Source of the DNA: Motacilla alba alba
Taxonomy: Eukaryota; Chordata; Aves; Passeriformes; Motacillidae
NCBI RefSeq assembly: GCF_015832195.1
Contig: NC_052018.1
Location: 2,679,356 to 2,743,355, forward strand
Reading direction: 5' to 3'
DNA length: 64,000 nucleotides
Under the pieces are notes generated by a model. The model did no database searches. It was not told the DNA's origin and saw only the letters and a list, made by a program, of their open reading frames with translations. Positions 12,346 to 24,959 of the stretch are shown here, in pieces; the first letter of the stretch is position 1; the number at the start of each line of letters is the position of its first letter. A program made the position numbers and the translations under genes.

Positions 12346-15300
12346 GGGGGAAATTAAACAGATCATTTTCATGGAGATGCATCCTTGTGTTTTTCATCCT
12401 GTCCTCTGTCCTCACTCTCACCTTATATTTGAAAAGGAGAACTTCAAAAGTGTTTTACTGTATTTCTTAAAGACAAGCAGCTCTTACTGGATTGAACACC
12501 CTGGCTGCACGGGGGAGACTTAGAATGCAGTTGTTTAATTGGCATTTTACGTGGTAGACTTTAAAATTGAGGATTGAGTGGGGCTCCTGCTTTGCTGCGC
12601 TGTTTCTGCAGAGCAGCAATGGTACAAAAACATTGGATATGTCCTGAGAGTGCTGCCTGGAGCTGGTTCTGAGCTGCACCACCAAGGGCTCTGCAGGTTT
12701 GTAACTCTGCATTTGGGCAGCTATAAAGTAATGTTTATGCAAGAATTGCAAAACTCAGCGTAGGAACCGAGTTCAGTTAAAATCAGGTGGAAGAAATGTG
12801 CTGTTGGGGTCAGATCAGAAGTTTGCCTAAGCTCTGGCACAAGGCTGGATAATGCAGTGGGGGATGCTGAGGAGGGCCTGGAAGGACAAGGCAAACTTTT
12901 GACCCCTCCCCAGCACATCCTTGCAGCCATCCTCGCTGTGTGCTGCAGGTGTTCTGGATATTCTCTGTATCCCCCCTTTTCCACCCAAAGGGAGCTCCAG
13001 ATGTGTTTAATCCACGTCCACTGCAGTGTTTTGCTCTGCTGAATGTCCCATACCTGGAGGCCAGGTAGCCCTTGTGAAGGGAGGTGTTAGTTCAGTTCCT
13101 AGTGAGCAAGTGTCCTTAATTTCTAATTTAAGTCACCTTTTTTTTTTTCAATTTGGCTGGTTCCATTCTTTTTGTTGTCTTTTTGTTTCAATCTCTGTTC
13201 AGTCCTGTGCCACTTCAAGCCCGAACAAATACAGTGTTTGCTGGATGGTGAGTCCTTCCCATTCCCATCCTCACCAGTGCGTTCACAGGGCTGTTTAATA
13301 ACTCTGGTACTTGGTTCACGTGGAATCAGTCAGGAGAACATGGATGTGTAACTTCATGGTCTCACTGGAGTAGGGGATAGTTTTGCTGGGAGTGCCCAAA
13401 GTTCTGAGCCAGCAAGACCCCGCAAGCGCTCATCCCCGGCAGGGAAGGAGGGCAGGGCACAGCTTGGATTTCTGATGGATCTGCATCCAGAAAAACCCAC
13501 TTGGCTGTGTCCAGAGTGGCACAAACCCTGTGGAATAAGGGCAGGGACTGATTTCTCTCCATTTTGGGCGCTCTCCAAACATCTCTTGGACTCTCAGTTA
13601 CTGTTTAACTCCGGCTCTGTGTACTCTTCATACGCAGGGACTAAGTCTGCTGTCCTTTAGAAAATGAAGGTTTTTTCTGACCTGTCAGTGCCTTTTTGGT
13701 GTGGATGTGATTGCTATTTGCCTGTCGTTTCTCTGACTTGTAAAGCTGTCTCCAGTGTATGCAGTTTTATATCCCATTAGCTCGCTCTTTCTCATCTTAT
13801 CGCACAGCACTGTAATCATCTGTTCTCTTTCTACCCCCAAATGCTGGCTTTAAATACTGTTTTCTAAAAACCTTCCTCCTAAAAACTGCCTCTGTGTGAC
13901 ACTTCCCTTGCATACAGTGATGTATGTAAGACTTGAACAAAGAATTTCATATTTATTTCATTGTATTTTTTTCCCTAGATAATGTATTTGATAGTTGTGC
14001 TTTTTGGAGCTGCCTAATTTACCTAAAAGGTTATTTTTTATAGGGGATGTGTAAACACACTGTTTCAAGTGCTGTACAACACTGGTGATTTTTATGTGGG
14101 GGGAAGGAGCTGAAAGCAAAGGAAGTTCTGTGAGTTGCATCGCTGAAAGCACAAGGGTTAATGTTTTTTTCTTGCCAGTTGTTAAGTCTGTTTCCTGCTT
14201 TTACTTTAATGTCTGCATATAAAAAGATTTTGGTTTCTTTGTCCCCTTGCACTTGAACTAGAAACTGTAATCTATTTGTGGTGCATCGTAGAGAAGTTAT
14301 TTTTTTAGTACTTTTGGTTTAACAGTTTTTCTGTTGAGAAAAAAAAACCCAGATTGAGGCATCCTTCCAGTGAAATATAAAATGAGAGGATTGTGATATC
14401 TGAATTTAGCAATGCCTCTGCTAATAGGACCAAAGATGACAAACCAGATTGAATAGTCCCTTATCCCTGTGTTTTGGAGAGAGCCAGGCTGAAGAGAATA
14501 ATCTGCAAATAAATAGCTGGGAATGACATTTCCACATTTGCATTTCTCCTTGTAAGAAGTTGGTAACAGTTCTACAAGGAATGGATTGGAAATGAGTTTT
14601 CTTAACCTGTAATGAGTAGGGAGCTTAAATTTCATTGCTGCTGAGGATTTCTAGCCAAAGATTTCTGTTTTACAGCTGTTATTAAAAATTTATGGGGCAG
14701 CTCAAGATCAAAGCAAATATATATTCTCTTTATTATGTAAACTTGGTTTTGTGCAACATATGCATTGCATCTATATAGTTTAGGCAGGATTTTTTGTTCT
14801 AGCAAAGGCAAACAGCCTTTACATGGTGCAGTTATATCCCAGTGACTAATGGTGGTCTGATTCTCTCTCTTCATTCCTTATTTCCCAAGTAACTCAGGAA
14901 AAGTGAGGCGCTGCACTTGCCTTGTTTCCTGGTTGATATCTTCTGTACTGTGCTTCATACTGAGGTTTTGTTACAGCTTTTTTTTTTTTTTTTGTGTTCC
15001 ACATAACCCAGGTTTCCCACTGGTGTGCTGAAGGACTTCCTTGGACTACCTTTCACTTCTTAAAGCCCAGACTTGAAAATATTTATAGAGATATTTAACC
15101 TATGGGGTGGATCACCCCACAGTCAGGGCTTTAGGCTACAAGAGGTTTTCAGGAAGGGGGTGGCCTGGCTTTTGTGCCACACTCCAGGCACTGGGCTCCT
15201 TATAAATGCCTTCTGTTCATTCATTTTTCTTCTCTGAATATCTTCTTTTTGCCCTCCATTCCCGCCTTCCTGCATATGAAAGCAAGCTGTCAATATTAGC

Positions 15301-15460
15301 ATCTTTTATCAAATTTTTGGAGTGAGACTTTTTTAATATGTTAGCTTTGAGAATATACTGGTTGTCAATCTCAAATTTTACCCGGACCTGCGATCTCATT
15401 TTCAAAGTGAAAGCTTAGACATGAACCCTGATGGTTTCAGTTGGAGAAAACAGCTGGAAA
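12346..15460. other. Non-coding, nothing recognised
   Basis: Repeat-poor sequence with a T run at about 14978-14993. No supported coding exon on either strand. Confidence 0.5.
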
Positions 15461-15461
15461 A

Positions 15462-15718
15462 CCTAAAAACATAGGATCATTAAGGTTGGAAAAGACCAAA
15501 GAGATCGAGTCCAAGCTGTGACTGATCCCCACCTTGTCACCCAGCCCAGAGCTCTTGAGTGCCACATCCATGCCTTGCTTGGACACCTCCAAGGATGGGA
15601 ACTCTAAACCTCCTTGGGCAGCCCCTTCAAATGCCTGATCACCCTTTCCATGAGGAAATTCCTCCTGATGTCCAACCTGAGCCTCCCCTGGCACAGCCTG
15701 AGGCTCTGTCCTGTAGCC
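15462..15718 (-). mobile_element. CR1 LINE 3' fragment
   Basis: Reverse-oriented CR1: tail AGGATCATTAAGGTTGGAAA at the left, then ATCCCCACCTTGTCACCCAG, TGCCTTGCTTGGACACCTCC, TTTCCATGAGGAAATTCCTC and TGATGTCCAACCTGAGCCTC, all complements of CR1 landmarks. Truncated at its 5' end near 15718. Confidence 0.93.
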
Positions 15719-17480
15719 ATGTCATGGTTTCTGAAGGGCTGTGGTTGTTGTACTCAAGCATCTCGTAGAGATTCACACATTCCAGTTCTTTTTTGGTTTG
15801 TGTTCCTTGTATCCCACTTCTGTCCCGTGTCCCAGCTGCCTGGTGGTCTCTGAGCTCTTACATGAGCTGCTGCTTTTGCACTTGCTGGGGTTTGTGTGCA
15901 CAGCCCTGGGTGTAGCTGAGCCCTTGGTGTGCTGTTACTTTAAAGCGCTGATAAAAAGGCTGTAGAACATGGGAGGGAGGAAAGGCAAAAATCTGAAAAG
16001 CTGCTGGATCTTAAAGATTAATCAGCCTGGTTTAAATAGCAAGCAAAGCTACAAACAGCCTTTTCTACCCAGCGTGCTTTCTTCCATTGCTTTTGCAAAG
16101 TTGTTTCTCCAGGGGAAGATTTCAAGCTCCATAAGACTTGTGTTCTTATATTAGTGTCAGGACAAGGGCTAAGATTATTTGTGTGAATATGTACAAACAA
16201 TTCCATTACCTGGGGTTCCTTTCAGGCTTTCTCCCTGGTGGAATCATGGCCTCGTATTGCATGACGGTGTATCTATTCCTGTTTGTACAGATCTGTATTT
16301 ACAAACTCAGGCCAGGGAGCTCCTGTGCATGAGCTGAGAGAAGGAGAAGTCAGTGTAAATGACAGCCTGTGACACAAAACCAGCCCTATTTATAAATACA
16401 ATGAAGGATATACAACAGTGCTCTCACAAGAGTGGTGCAGGCAGACCTAGGGTTGTAACGTGGGTGGTTTGTGGGGTTTTTTGTCTTTTTTTCATTTGAA
16501 GAGCAAATGCCTCCACATCTGTGAACAGCTTTCCTGCACCTTTTTAACTCACGAAGATTTGATTCAGTTCTGCTGCAGGGAAGGAAGTGATGGGAGCAAC
16601 CTGAAGATGGGGACAATTTTCAGAACACATCATCCCCCAGCACTGCATCGGCAGAACTGGCAGCTCCTTCTCCCCCTTTTGCTGGCACTTTTCAGCTCCT
16701 CTCCCTCCTAAGTTTGTCTGTTTCCCCAAGCAGGCTCAAAGAAGGGATGCAAAACTGTGATGGAGGCAGGGGGAGCAAGGGAAGCAGGTAGAAATGATAA
16801 TTTATTCCTTTACATTTTCTCCTCTTTTCCAAATTGATTACCAGTTGTGCTTACAAAGCACCATTTACAAGAGAAATCAAACCCGAGGGGGTCTCATTCG
16901 GATCTGGATCAAACAGCAAGTTTCCATATTGGTGGTACTGACTTGCTGTCTCTTGGTGGACTGTAAGGTATTAGAAAAAGGTCCCTGAAATAATTGCAGC
17001 AAATGAGAATGTTCTGTCTCCTGGGCACGTTCTCAAGCACTGTCGGTGTTGCTGGGATTGTCTGAGAAGCAGAAGCGATGCAGGTTTTTATCAATATTTG
17101 TAATTAAGAAAATGTTCTGGCTAAAATGGTGAGTGGTTTTATGAATCTGCTGTATCCTGTAGTATTAGTGGGATACAGGGTGGCCCATGGAGCTGTTTGC
17201 AAAAAATTGGACTTTTTTTTAAGGTTAAGGAATGTGATCTTGGTCCAAGGCAAAGGGAGGAAGTGTGTTGTACACAGCAGCCAAGGTGGACAGGACATCT
17301 AAGGTTGTTTCCAAACCTCTTTGTGCCTGTAAAGCTGATGTGTTTTACCACCATCAGAGGTTGAGATGAGAATAATAGTTTGGAGTATGCTCTGCTGATG
17401 GAAATGGATGTATATATATGTATATATTACTCACAACTGAAAGTGTGTATTCATTCATTGAACAGCATTTGATACAAGAT
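15719..17480. other. Non-coding, nothing recognised
   Basis: No gene or repeat identified. Small open frames of 60-85 codons lack family resemblance. Confidence 0.5.
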
Positions 17481-17662
17481 CAGACTTTATGTTTAGAGAG
17501 ATAAACCAGCTTTTTTTTGATCTCATCCTATGAAAAGCAGAGTGAGAAGGGCAAGAGGGAGGTGTGGGTCACAGACTTTATGTTTAGAGAGATAAACCAG
17601 CTTTTTTTTAATCTCATCCTACGAAAAGCAGAGTGAGAAGGGCAAGAGGGAGGTGTGGGTCA
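17481..17662. repeat. 91-bp tandem duplication (two copies)
   Basis: Copy 1 is 17481-17571 and copy 2 is 17572-17662. Both begin CAGACTTTATGTTTAGAGAG and contain GAAAAGCAGAGTGAGAAGGG and GGAGGTGTGGGTCACAG. I see only about two substitutions plus possible T-run length variation, so the event is recent or homogenised. Confidence 0.95.
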
Positions 17663-18824
17663 CAGGGAGCAGCTGGAAGCTGGACTGGGAGGACTGGTTG
17701 TCGTCCTTTGTGGGACGGTAGGGTCCAGGAAAATGGTGCTCCAGCATCCTGCCACTGTGGCAAAGCAAAATGTCAGCAGTGATAAGTGATGGAGGGAGAG
17801 ATTTCGTGCTGGTTGGACATTTATTAGGAAGGATTTTTGCCTTAGAGAGGCTTAAATCGTGATATCCATCAAAGAGTGGTTATTAGATCACCTGGCAAGC
17901 AAGAGAAAATAAGGAAAAACAAGAAATTGTGTTTTCTAGCGCTCGCTGTCCTGCCGCTTCTCTAGTCATGATTTTTTGGGGAAAATTGTTTTTGCTGAAT
18001 AGTGGATTCTCAGACAGGCAGTTAAGGGAGAAGAAGACTGTTGCTTTTATTTGAAACATCTTGGAAAGGAAACAGTCTTAAAGGCAACAATAAATGTTCT
18101 GGCATAATGCAGACTAAACCATCCTTAAAACAAGTCTATATCCATCACTCTGATATACTGGAGTCCCAGTCTGCTGATTTGATGTCAGGATGATGAATTA
18201 TGACCTTTTATTATTTATTTATTTCAAGGTTTAGTTGCAGACTTTATAAAAACATAAAGTAGGTCTGGATTTGGTTGTGAGGTTTGTGGAATGGCTGAGA
18301 GAAGCCTATGGTTTTGGAGCACAAGTGGGTGGCTTCTTTGCATTTGTATGTACATAAAATTTATTTATATATACACACCTTACACTGGGTGAAATTACAA
18401 CCAGGTGTAAATCACTTTTACTTGTGTACGTGGCAGTGGTTAGAGGTCAACTTGTGGGTGTTGCCTCCTGTGCTCAGCAGGGCTCCTGTGTGTGGAGACA
18501 CAAATTTAAGCTGATAGGGAACCAATTTCAGATGAAGCTTGGTGAGGCACTCACAGTGACACTTGGGTTGTGCAGATTTATTTAAATTGCTCTGAGGTCT
18601 GGTTTAATCCTTCCAGTTTGTGTAGACAAGGCCATTGGACAGCATCCCTGAAAATACCCTGCAAATGCTCTGCGCAGCAAACACGGTGCTGCAGTTCTCC
18701 CAGGCCATTTCAGTGCTGGGATACTATGGGATGTATCCAAACCCCATGGCCTGCCCTGTGTCCCTGCAGGTGTGGCTCTTGGCGTGCAGTGCTGCAGTGT
18801 TCCCTTGTGCAAGGCTGTGCAATC
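17663..18824. other. Non-coding, nothing recognised
   Basis: No gene or classified repeat. Contains short TTTATTTA-like AT-rich runs near 18210 and 18360. Confidence 0.5.
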
Positions 18825-19490
18825 ATGGAATGGTTTGGGTGAGGAGGGGCCTTAAAGCTCATCCCATTCTACCCCTGCCATGGGCAGGGACACTTTCCAC
18901 TATCTCAGGCTGCTCCAAGTCCCGTCCAACCTGGCCTTGGACACTTGCAGGGATCCAGGGGCAGCCCCAGCTTCTCTGGGAAACCTATGCCAGGGCCTCC
19001 CCACCCTCACAGCTGAGAATTCCTTCCCAATATCCCATCTATCCCTGCCCTCTGGCAGTGGGAAGCCATTCCCTGTGTCTTGTCCCTCCGTCCCTTGTCC
19101 CAAGTCCCTCTCCAGCTCTCCTGGAGCCCCTTTGGGCCCTGGAAGGGGCTCTGAGGTCTCTCTGGATCCTTCTCCAGGTGAACACCCCCAGCTCTCCCAA
19201 CCTGGCTCCTGAGCAGAGGGGCTCCAGCCCTTGGAGCATTTCTGTGGATTCCTTTGGACTCTCTCCAGCAGCTCCACATCCTTCTGCTGTTGGCTCCAGG
19301 GCTGGAGGCAGCTCTGCAGGTGGGGTCTCACCTGAGCGGGACAGAGGGGCAGAATTTCCCCCTCCCCTGCTGCCCACACTGGGGGATCAGCCCAGGACAT
19401 GGGGGTTCTGGGATGTGAGTGCACATGGCTGGGGTGTGTCCAGCCCCTCATCCACCAGCACCCCCAGGTCCTTCTCCTCAAGGCTGCTTC
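18825..19490 (-). mobile_element. CR1 LINE 3' fragment, longest copy in the window
   Basis: Reverse-oriented: starts with tail remnant CAATCATGGAATGGTTTGGG, then CCTTAAAGCTCATCCCATTC, GCCATGGGCAGGGACACTTT, CTGGCCTTGGACACTTGCAG, TCTCTGGGAAACCTATGCCA, GCCCTCTGGCAGTGGGAAGC, and the deeper CCAGCTCTCCTGGAGCCCC and CCACATCCTTCTGCTGTTGG blocks. About 665 bases of CR1 3' sequence. A 287-codon + frame through it reads antisense to the element and is not a gene. Confidence 0.96.
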
Positions 19491-21303
19491 ATATTTAGTC
19501 AGATGTGCATGGAGAGTTTGCACATTACCAGGCCTTTGTTTTAAAATAAAACTCTCAAACAGCTCTCCTGACCAAAAACCTCAAGTTTTTCGTCTTCGAG
19601 TTTGCCAGTATGGCTGTTGTAAAGCTCTGGCCTTGGCTTGTGATAGTGTTGATGTCTCATCTTGGTGACTTGAATAGATCTGATATGAAATTTCATCAAT
19701 TGCCTTATTCCTCATTTAGACTAAAACCTTCTCTACTTCTTGACAGTGAGTAAATTTCCCCCTGAATTTCTTGACATTACTTTTGCAGCTTCTTAGCATG
19801 GGAGTGACCAACTCTGCTTGCTCGCAGCAGTTTAATAATTTCTAAACAACTTAGTACACCTGTTTAAGCATTTTCTTTATACTCCATGTGATACAAAACT
19901 CATGCCAAACCCCTTCTAGTTCATATTTTTAGAAGTTGTCAGAAAAAGTGGTTTGATTTTAACTTGCATGTTTCTTCATAAAGGAGTGAAGCATTTGTTT
20001 ACTCAGATATACTCAAGACCCAAATTCCTCAGGTTGTCCCGTTGTCTTCTCTCAGCATTTCCTTTGTTCCCCTTCCCTTAGCTGCTCAGGGCAGAATTAG
20101 GGCTGTCTCCCAGGTAGATAAGATCCATGAAATCCATCCCAGAAGTTCTGTTGCTCCAATAAATGTATCCCCTGGATATTGCATGGGATGGCTTCAGAGG
20201 GTGGGGACTGTACAAAGTTAACGCTGCAGCATGTGGATCGATGCGAATCAAAGTGGTTTAAAGAGCAGGCAGGAAACTTTGGTTTGAATAATTGATCCTT
20301 ACTTTTGTTTTGCACTTGTATTTCTTGGGCTCTGCTGAGAACTTCAGGGCTTTGTAGCAGATATCAGGATGTAACCTGAGCAATTACATTGCTCCCTATA
20401 CATTTATTACATGCTGAATTAGAACATGGTTAATCCTGCATATTTCCCAGCTGATTCCTATTTCAAATCATGTCAAGCTCCATTTGGATGGAAACTAATT
20501 CAGTTGAAAGTGCAGTTTTACTTGATGTAAAGGCTGTGTTACACTTCTGTCAAAATAGAGCTTTTCTTCTAAAGTACATTTATTAAATACAGTGAGTCTT
20601 GCTAAGCTAAATTTCACCTGATTTCTGGTTACCTTGTCCTTCAAAACCACAGATCTGGCAGAGCTCATCAACTTACCTTATTTTTATTCCTCATTTAAAA
20701 GCGAGAAACTGTTTTTCCTGCTTTCTGAATTCCCAGCTGATTTCTCAACTTTGAAAGCAGCAGTCATTGAACTGAGCTAAATAAGCAAAGTAAAAAGAAA
20801 ATGTTTGTTCTTTTGTACGTGCAGACAAGGATTCTGCTTGAAAGATGGGTTGGCACTTCATCAGACACTGGTTCCCAGTGCTTACCAAGTGACTTCCACT
20901 GCTTCACTGCCTTGAGATTCTTCTCCCTTGAAAAATTTTTGCAAAATACGCATCTTAAAATCGTTTTTCTAATTTAAATTATTTCAATTTAGAAAGTAAT
21001 TTTCTAAGCTTTTTATTTTTAAACGGCATGACTCTGCAGTGATGCAGATGCACCTTTGCTTGTGAGTATTGCAGCTGTGTTTGTGGAGTCAAGGGCACGT
21101 GTGGCAGCAGCCCCAGCCCTGCTCCATGGATGGCGTTGAGCTGGGTTTGGGATTGGCTTCGTGCTGCTGGCTGGGGATTGGTGAACACACAGCCCAGCAC
21201 TGCTGTGCCTGCTCTAGGACTCTTATCCCAAATTTGGGTGCTTCTCTGAGATCAGCCTTTCAGTGGGATGAGGAACCAAGGGCTTGGAAGTCTTTGAATT
21301 AGG
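19491..21303. other. Non-coding, AT-rich, possible conserved element
   Basis: No gene or repeat recognised. 20390-20660 is AT-rich and repeat-free with several TTAAT/ATTTA motifs, the kind of sequence worth a conservation check in a homeobox gene intron. Confidence 0.45.
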
Positions 21304-21717
21304 GAATCACAGAGTGGTTTGGGGTGGAGGGGATCTTAAAGGTTATCCTGTCCCATCCCCTGCCGTGGGCAGGGATACCTTCCAGCATCCCAGGTTGCTC
21401 CAAGCCCTGTCCAGCCTGGCCTTGGACACTTCCAGGGGTGCAGGGGCAGCCACAGCTTCTCTGGGAAACCTCTGCCAGGGCCTGCCCACCCTCACAGCTG
21501 AGAATTCCTTCCCAATATCCCATCTATCCCTGCCCTCTGGCAGTGGGAAGCCATTCCCTGTGTCCTGTCCCTCCATGCCTTGTCCCAAGTTCCTCTCCAG
21601 CTCTCCTGGAGCCCCTTTGGGCTCTGCGAGGGGCTCTGAGGTCTCTCTGGACCCTTTTCCAGGCTGAACATTCCCAGCTCTTTAAGCCTGGCTCCAGAGC
21701 AGAGGGGCTCCAGCTCT
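21304..21717 (-). mobile_element. CR1 LINE 3' fragment
   Basis: Same subfamily and layout as the 18.8-kb copy: GAATCACAGAGTGGTTTGGG tail, CTGCCGTGGGCAGGGATACC, CTGGCCTTGGACACTTCCAG, GCCCTCTGGCAGTGGGAAGC, CCAGCTCTCCTGGAGCCCC, ending near CAGAGGGGCTCCAGCTCTG. The long run of identical blocks with the 18.8-kb copy shows close relationship. Confidence 0.96.
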
Positions 21718-21815
21718 GTCCAGCCTGGCCTGGAACAATTCATGGATGGGGAGTCCGTAGCCTCCCTGAGCAGCCTGAGCCAGGGCCTCACCACCCTCAC
21801 AGTGAGGTGTGATGC
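21718..21815 (-). mobile_element. Second CR1 fragment abutting the previous one
   Basis: After the first element the CR1 order restarts: a second CAGCCTGGCCTGGAACAATT, ATGGATGGGGAGTCCGTAGC, CCTGAGCAGCCTGAGCCAGG, GCCTCACCACCCTCACAGT. Restarting the same landmarks means a separate insertion or an internal rearrangement. Confidence 0.75.
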
Positions 21816-22315
21816 TGTCCTGCAGCTGCAGAGAGGAAATGTCCCCTGCTGGACCCTCAAACAGTGGGTATTGCCCAGCTTTGAGTATTCCAGGGATTTT
21901 TCCTTGAGGGGAAAGACCCTACAACTGAGAATGTATTCGTGGCATGTCTGAACTTCAAAAATACCTGAAGTTACATGCTAAGAGCAAGCTCTTAATGTAA
22001 TGTCTATGTCAAGGCCTTCAGCTGTTTCAGTGACAGGATTTGGTTTGACCTCTTTGTTGTTCCTGCTCTGAAGTTTTTAAGATGAGTCTCTGGAAGATTG
22101 GTGGGAAGGAACTCACTGAATTGTTCCAGGTGCTCCTGGCTGACAGTGCTCTCCTGGCTATTTTGAGCTCGTTTATCTTTGTAGATAATGCTTGTCCTGG
22201 CATCATTCGTTGCACTCCTTTAACTTTTAAAGGCTCTAAATGTGAGTTAAGCATAGACCATCTACTTCTGAATCCTTTTTTTGTGCTCACGTGAGACATT
22301 AGAGGCAGCAGCAGT

Positions 22316-22475
22316 ATGGAATCATGGAATCCCAGGATGCTTTGGGTGGAAAGGGACCTTAAAGCTCATCCTGTTCATTCCCTTCCTTGGGCAGGGACAC
22401 CTTCCACTATCCCAGGTTGCTCCAAGCCCTGTCCAGCCTGGCCTTGGACGCTTGCAGCTTCTCTGGGCATGTCCT
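22316..22475 (-). mobile_element. CR1 LINE 3' fragment
   Basis: GGAATCATGGAATCCCAGGA tail, AAAGGGACCTTAAAGCTCAT, GGCAGGGACACCTTCCACTA and CTGTCCAGCCTGGCCTTGGA in reverse-CR1 order; about 30 bases are missing between CTTGGACGCTTG and CAGCTTCTCTGGGCA. Confidence 0.94.
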
Positions 22476-23790
22476 TTTCCTAAAAAAGCAGTGGGATTTT
22501 GGCAGGTGGCATAGCTGTAAAGGTTAAAATTGGAATTACTGTGTAGAAGAATAATTTCTTATTCAGAAACGGTTGAACTCTGCTGAAGGCAAGGCAGGCA
22601 AGTCTCCCTGCAGTCTCTTGAGCAGGAGCTCTGCTTGCAAAAAGAGCATCCTCGACAGATGCAGCTTCTGTGCAGTAGTTAAAAATAAATTGTGAGCAGT
22701 TTAACACGAAAAAAAAAGGTTGAGAAACAAATCTGGGCACCAGTTTATGACAACTCTGGTTTTCTGAGTGCATTGGGGGGGTGAAATTTTAAGATCTTGA
22801 GGCAGGAAGTGTCTGTGCACAGCCGTAAGAGCAGCTTCTGCTTTCTTTTTGGGATATTAACTTTCCTGTTCCTTACGTCTGGGCTGTTTGCTCTCCTGAA
22901 GGGAGCTAAGCTCCATCTGCTTTTTAAAAGTGGGGAAAATGCTTTTTGCTACACACAGGGATTTGAGGCAGGGTTTTTTTGGTGGTTTGTCCAGCAAGGA
23001 TATATTTGGTCAGCAGAATAATCTAATATTTATGAAGTTTGGGTTTTGGTTTTGTTTTGTTTTTTTTGATGTTCAACAAAAAAGTGCCTTTAGTATGAAC
23101 TGAGTTTTGTCATCTAAAAATGTTGTAATTTCCTACTGCATATTTTGTTTTATTTACCAATTACTGATAACTGAATAGATCATGAAAACATAGATTTTGA
23201 TAAAACTCCTTCACTAAAACACAGAGTATTTGTTTTCATTCCTCCCCTCTTAGTTTGAAGTCAAAAGCATAAAACTCTTAGGATCGATAGCTTCCTGGTT
23301 TTCTTAGGAACAGAATTCTTTTTCCTCCTCTGTTTTTTTTTGTCCCACATGTGTGCTGGAGATACCATTTAAGCTCTGATCCTGAAAATGCTGAAGTATG
23401 CTGGTAATCCTCCTAAATCCACTTTGAATCTCCCAAGTGGAAAAGCTCACGCAGTCAGGGCTGGGCCTTCTCTAACCAAGAACTTTACAGCATGGTAACT
23501 TTAGATGGAGAAGCTGCAGCACTATTTAATCTTTAAAGTACTGTAATACTTCAAAATGTATTGTAATTGGATCAAAGTGACCAGGATACAGTTATTGGCT
23601 TTGTGCTGTTGCATTAAAATGTTTGCTTTTAAAAAAACCTGCTTGGTACTCGAGACAGTCGTGTTTTTGTGTATGCCAATAAAATAGGTAAAAGCACTCC
23701 GTGGTTATTCTTTGTTTTTGAGAGCTGTTATTTGCATAAAATGTGCGAGCAGAGCATTGTTTGAATTCTTAGTAGATTCCTGTGCTTGAA
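22476..23790. other. Non-coding, nothing recognised
   Basis: No gene or classified repeat. T-rich runs near 23052-23069 and 23331-23342. Confidence 0.5.
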
Positions 23791-23994
23791 AATTCATAGA
23801 ATGCCAGAAGGTTTGGGGTAGAGGGTACCTTAAAACTCATCCCATTCCACCCCCTTCCATGGGCAGGGACACTTTCCACTATCCCAGGTTGCTCCAAGCC
23901 CCGTCCAACCTGACCTTGGACACTTCCAGGGATTCAGGGGCAGCCACAGCTTCTCTGGGAAATCCATTCCAGCCCCTCACCACCCTCACAGGAA
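23791..23994 (-). mobile_element. CR1 LINE 3' fragment
   Basis: TTCATAGAATGCCAGAAGGT tail, CCTTAAAACTCATCCCATTC, CCATGGGCAGGGACACTTTC, TTGGACACTTCCAGGGATTC and CACAGCTTCTCTGGGAAATC, ending CACCACCCTCACAGGAA. Confidence 0.95.
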
Positions 23995-24320
23995 CTGTTT
24001 GACTTTAGTCTGCATCATCCTGCCATCCTTTGTTCTCTCACCTCCTTCCAGGTTCTCCATCATTTCCTTCCTTGTTGTACCTTGAAGCAGAAGCTTCAGG
24101 AGAGAAGGTAGAACCAAGGGGAAGAATTGATATTTTAAAGGGTTTGAACAGTATAAAAATGACTGGAAAATTCAGGTGAAGAGTATGAGGGTGAAGAAAA
24201 TGAGACAAAAATGATGGTAGCTGTGAAGGATTGCACAAATCAAAAATAGTTTTTGTAGTAAAGACCAAAGCAAGCCAGGGAGGACTGGGAGGAAAATCCA
24301 GGTTTTCACGAGATGAATAA

Positions 24321-24480
24321 AATCATACAGAATGGTTTGGGTTGGAGGGACCTTAAAGCTTGTCCAGTTCCACTCCCTGTCATGGACAGGAACACCTTCC
24401 AGAATCCCAGGTTGCTCCAAGCCCTGTCCAGCCTGGCCTTGGACACTTCCAGGGATGGAGCAGTTCTGGGTAACCTTTGC
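24321..24480 (-). mobile_element. CR1 LINE 3' fragment
   Basis: ATACAGAATGGTTTGGGTTG tail, GAGGGACCTTAAAGCTTGTC, CCCAGGTTGCTCCAAGCCCT and TTGGACACTTCCAGGGATGG in reverse-CR1 order, then fades into unrelated sequence. Confidence 0.94.
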
Positions 24481-24959
24481 ACTGCCTCCAGCAAAGGCAG
24501 TTTTCCTGGAGTGAAGGAGCTCCTGCACTTTGTTAATCCCTGCCTTGTTCCCATGATCAATGCAGGAAAACAGCCCGCTGTGAAAATTTACCACCAGAGA
24601 TCAATAAGCCCTGGCTACCCAACTGTATTAAAGGGAATTGATGGGCTGAGGGAATCTTGTAAACACTTGTTTGTCCCATCAGCATGTTTGTGTGTGCGGT
24701 GATGGGCAGGACGTCTCCAGGGCCCTGGCAGGGGGATGTGGCTTCGGGATTGCTGCGGAATCGCCTCCGTTTATCTTTCAAACCACTTCGGCTGCCCCAA
24801 GATGATTACACATCAGGAATGGAAGCGTTAGGGCTGATAGGGAATTTTATAAATTTTTAAGGAAGAACACACGAGCTTTATTTATGCTGGCTAAATTGAG
24901 ATTTAGAGAAATACCCAGCTAACTTTAGCCCCTAGATGACATTTTAAGGGATAAACGAT
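24481..24959. other. Non-coding, nothing recognised
   Basis: No gene or repeat identified in this interval. Confidence 0.5.

Noticed and set aside
18635..19498. 287-codon + frame, the longest in the window
   Set aside because: It runs mostly antisense through a CR1 3' fragment (18825-19490); similar frames recur at other CR1 copies.
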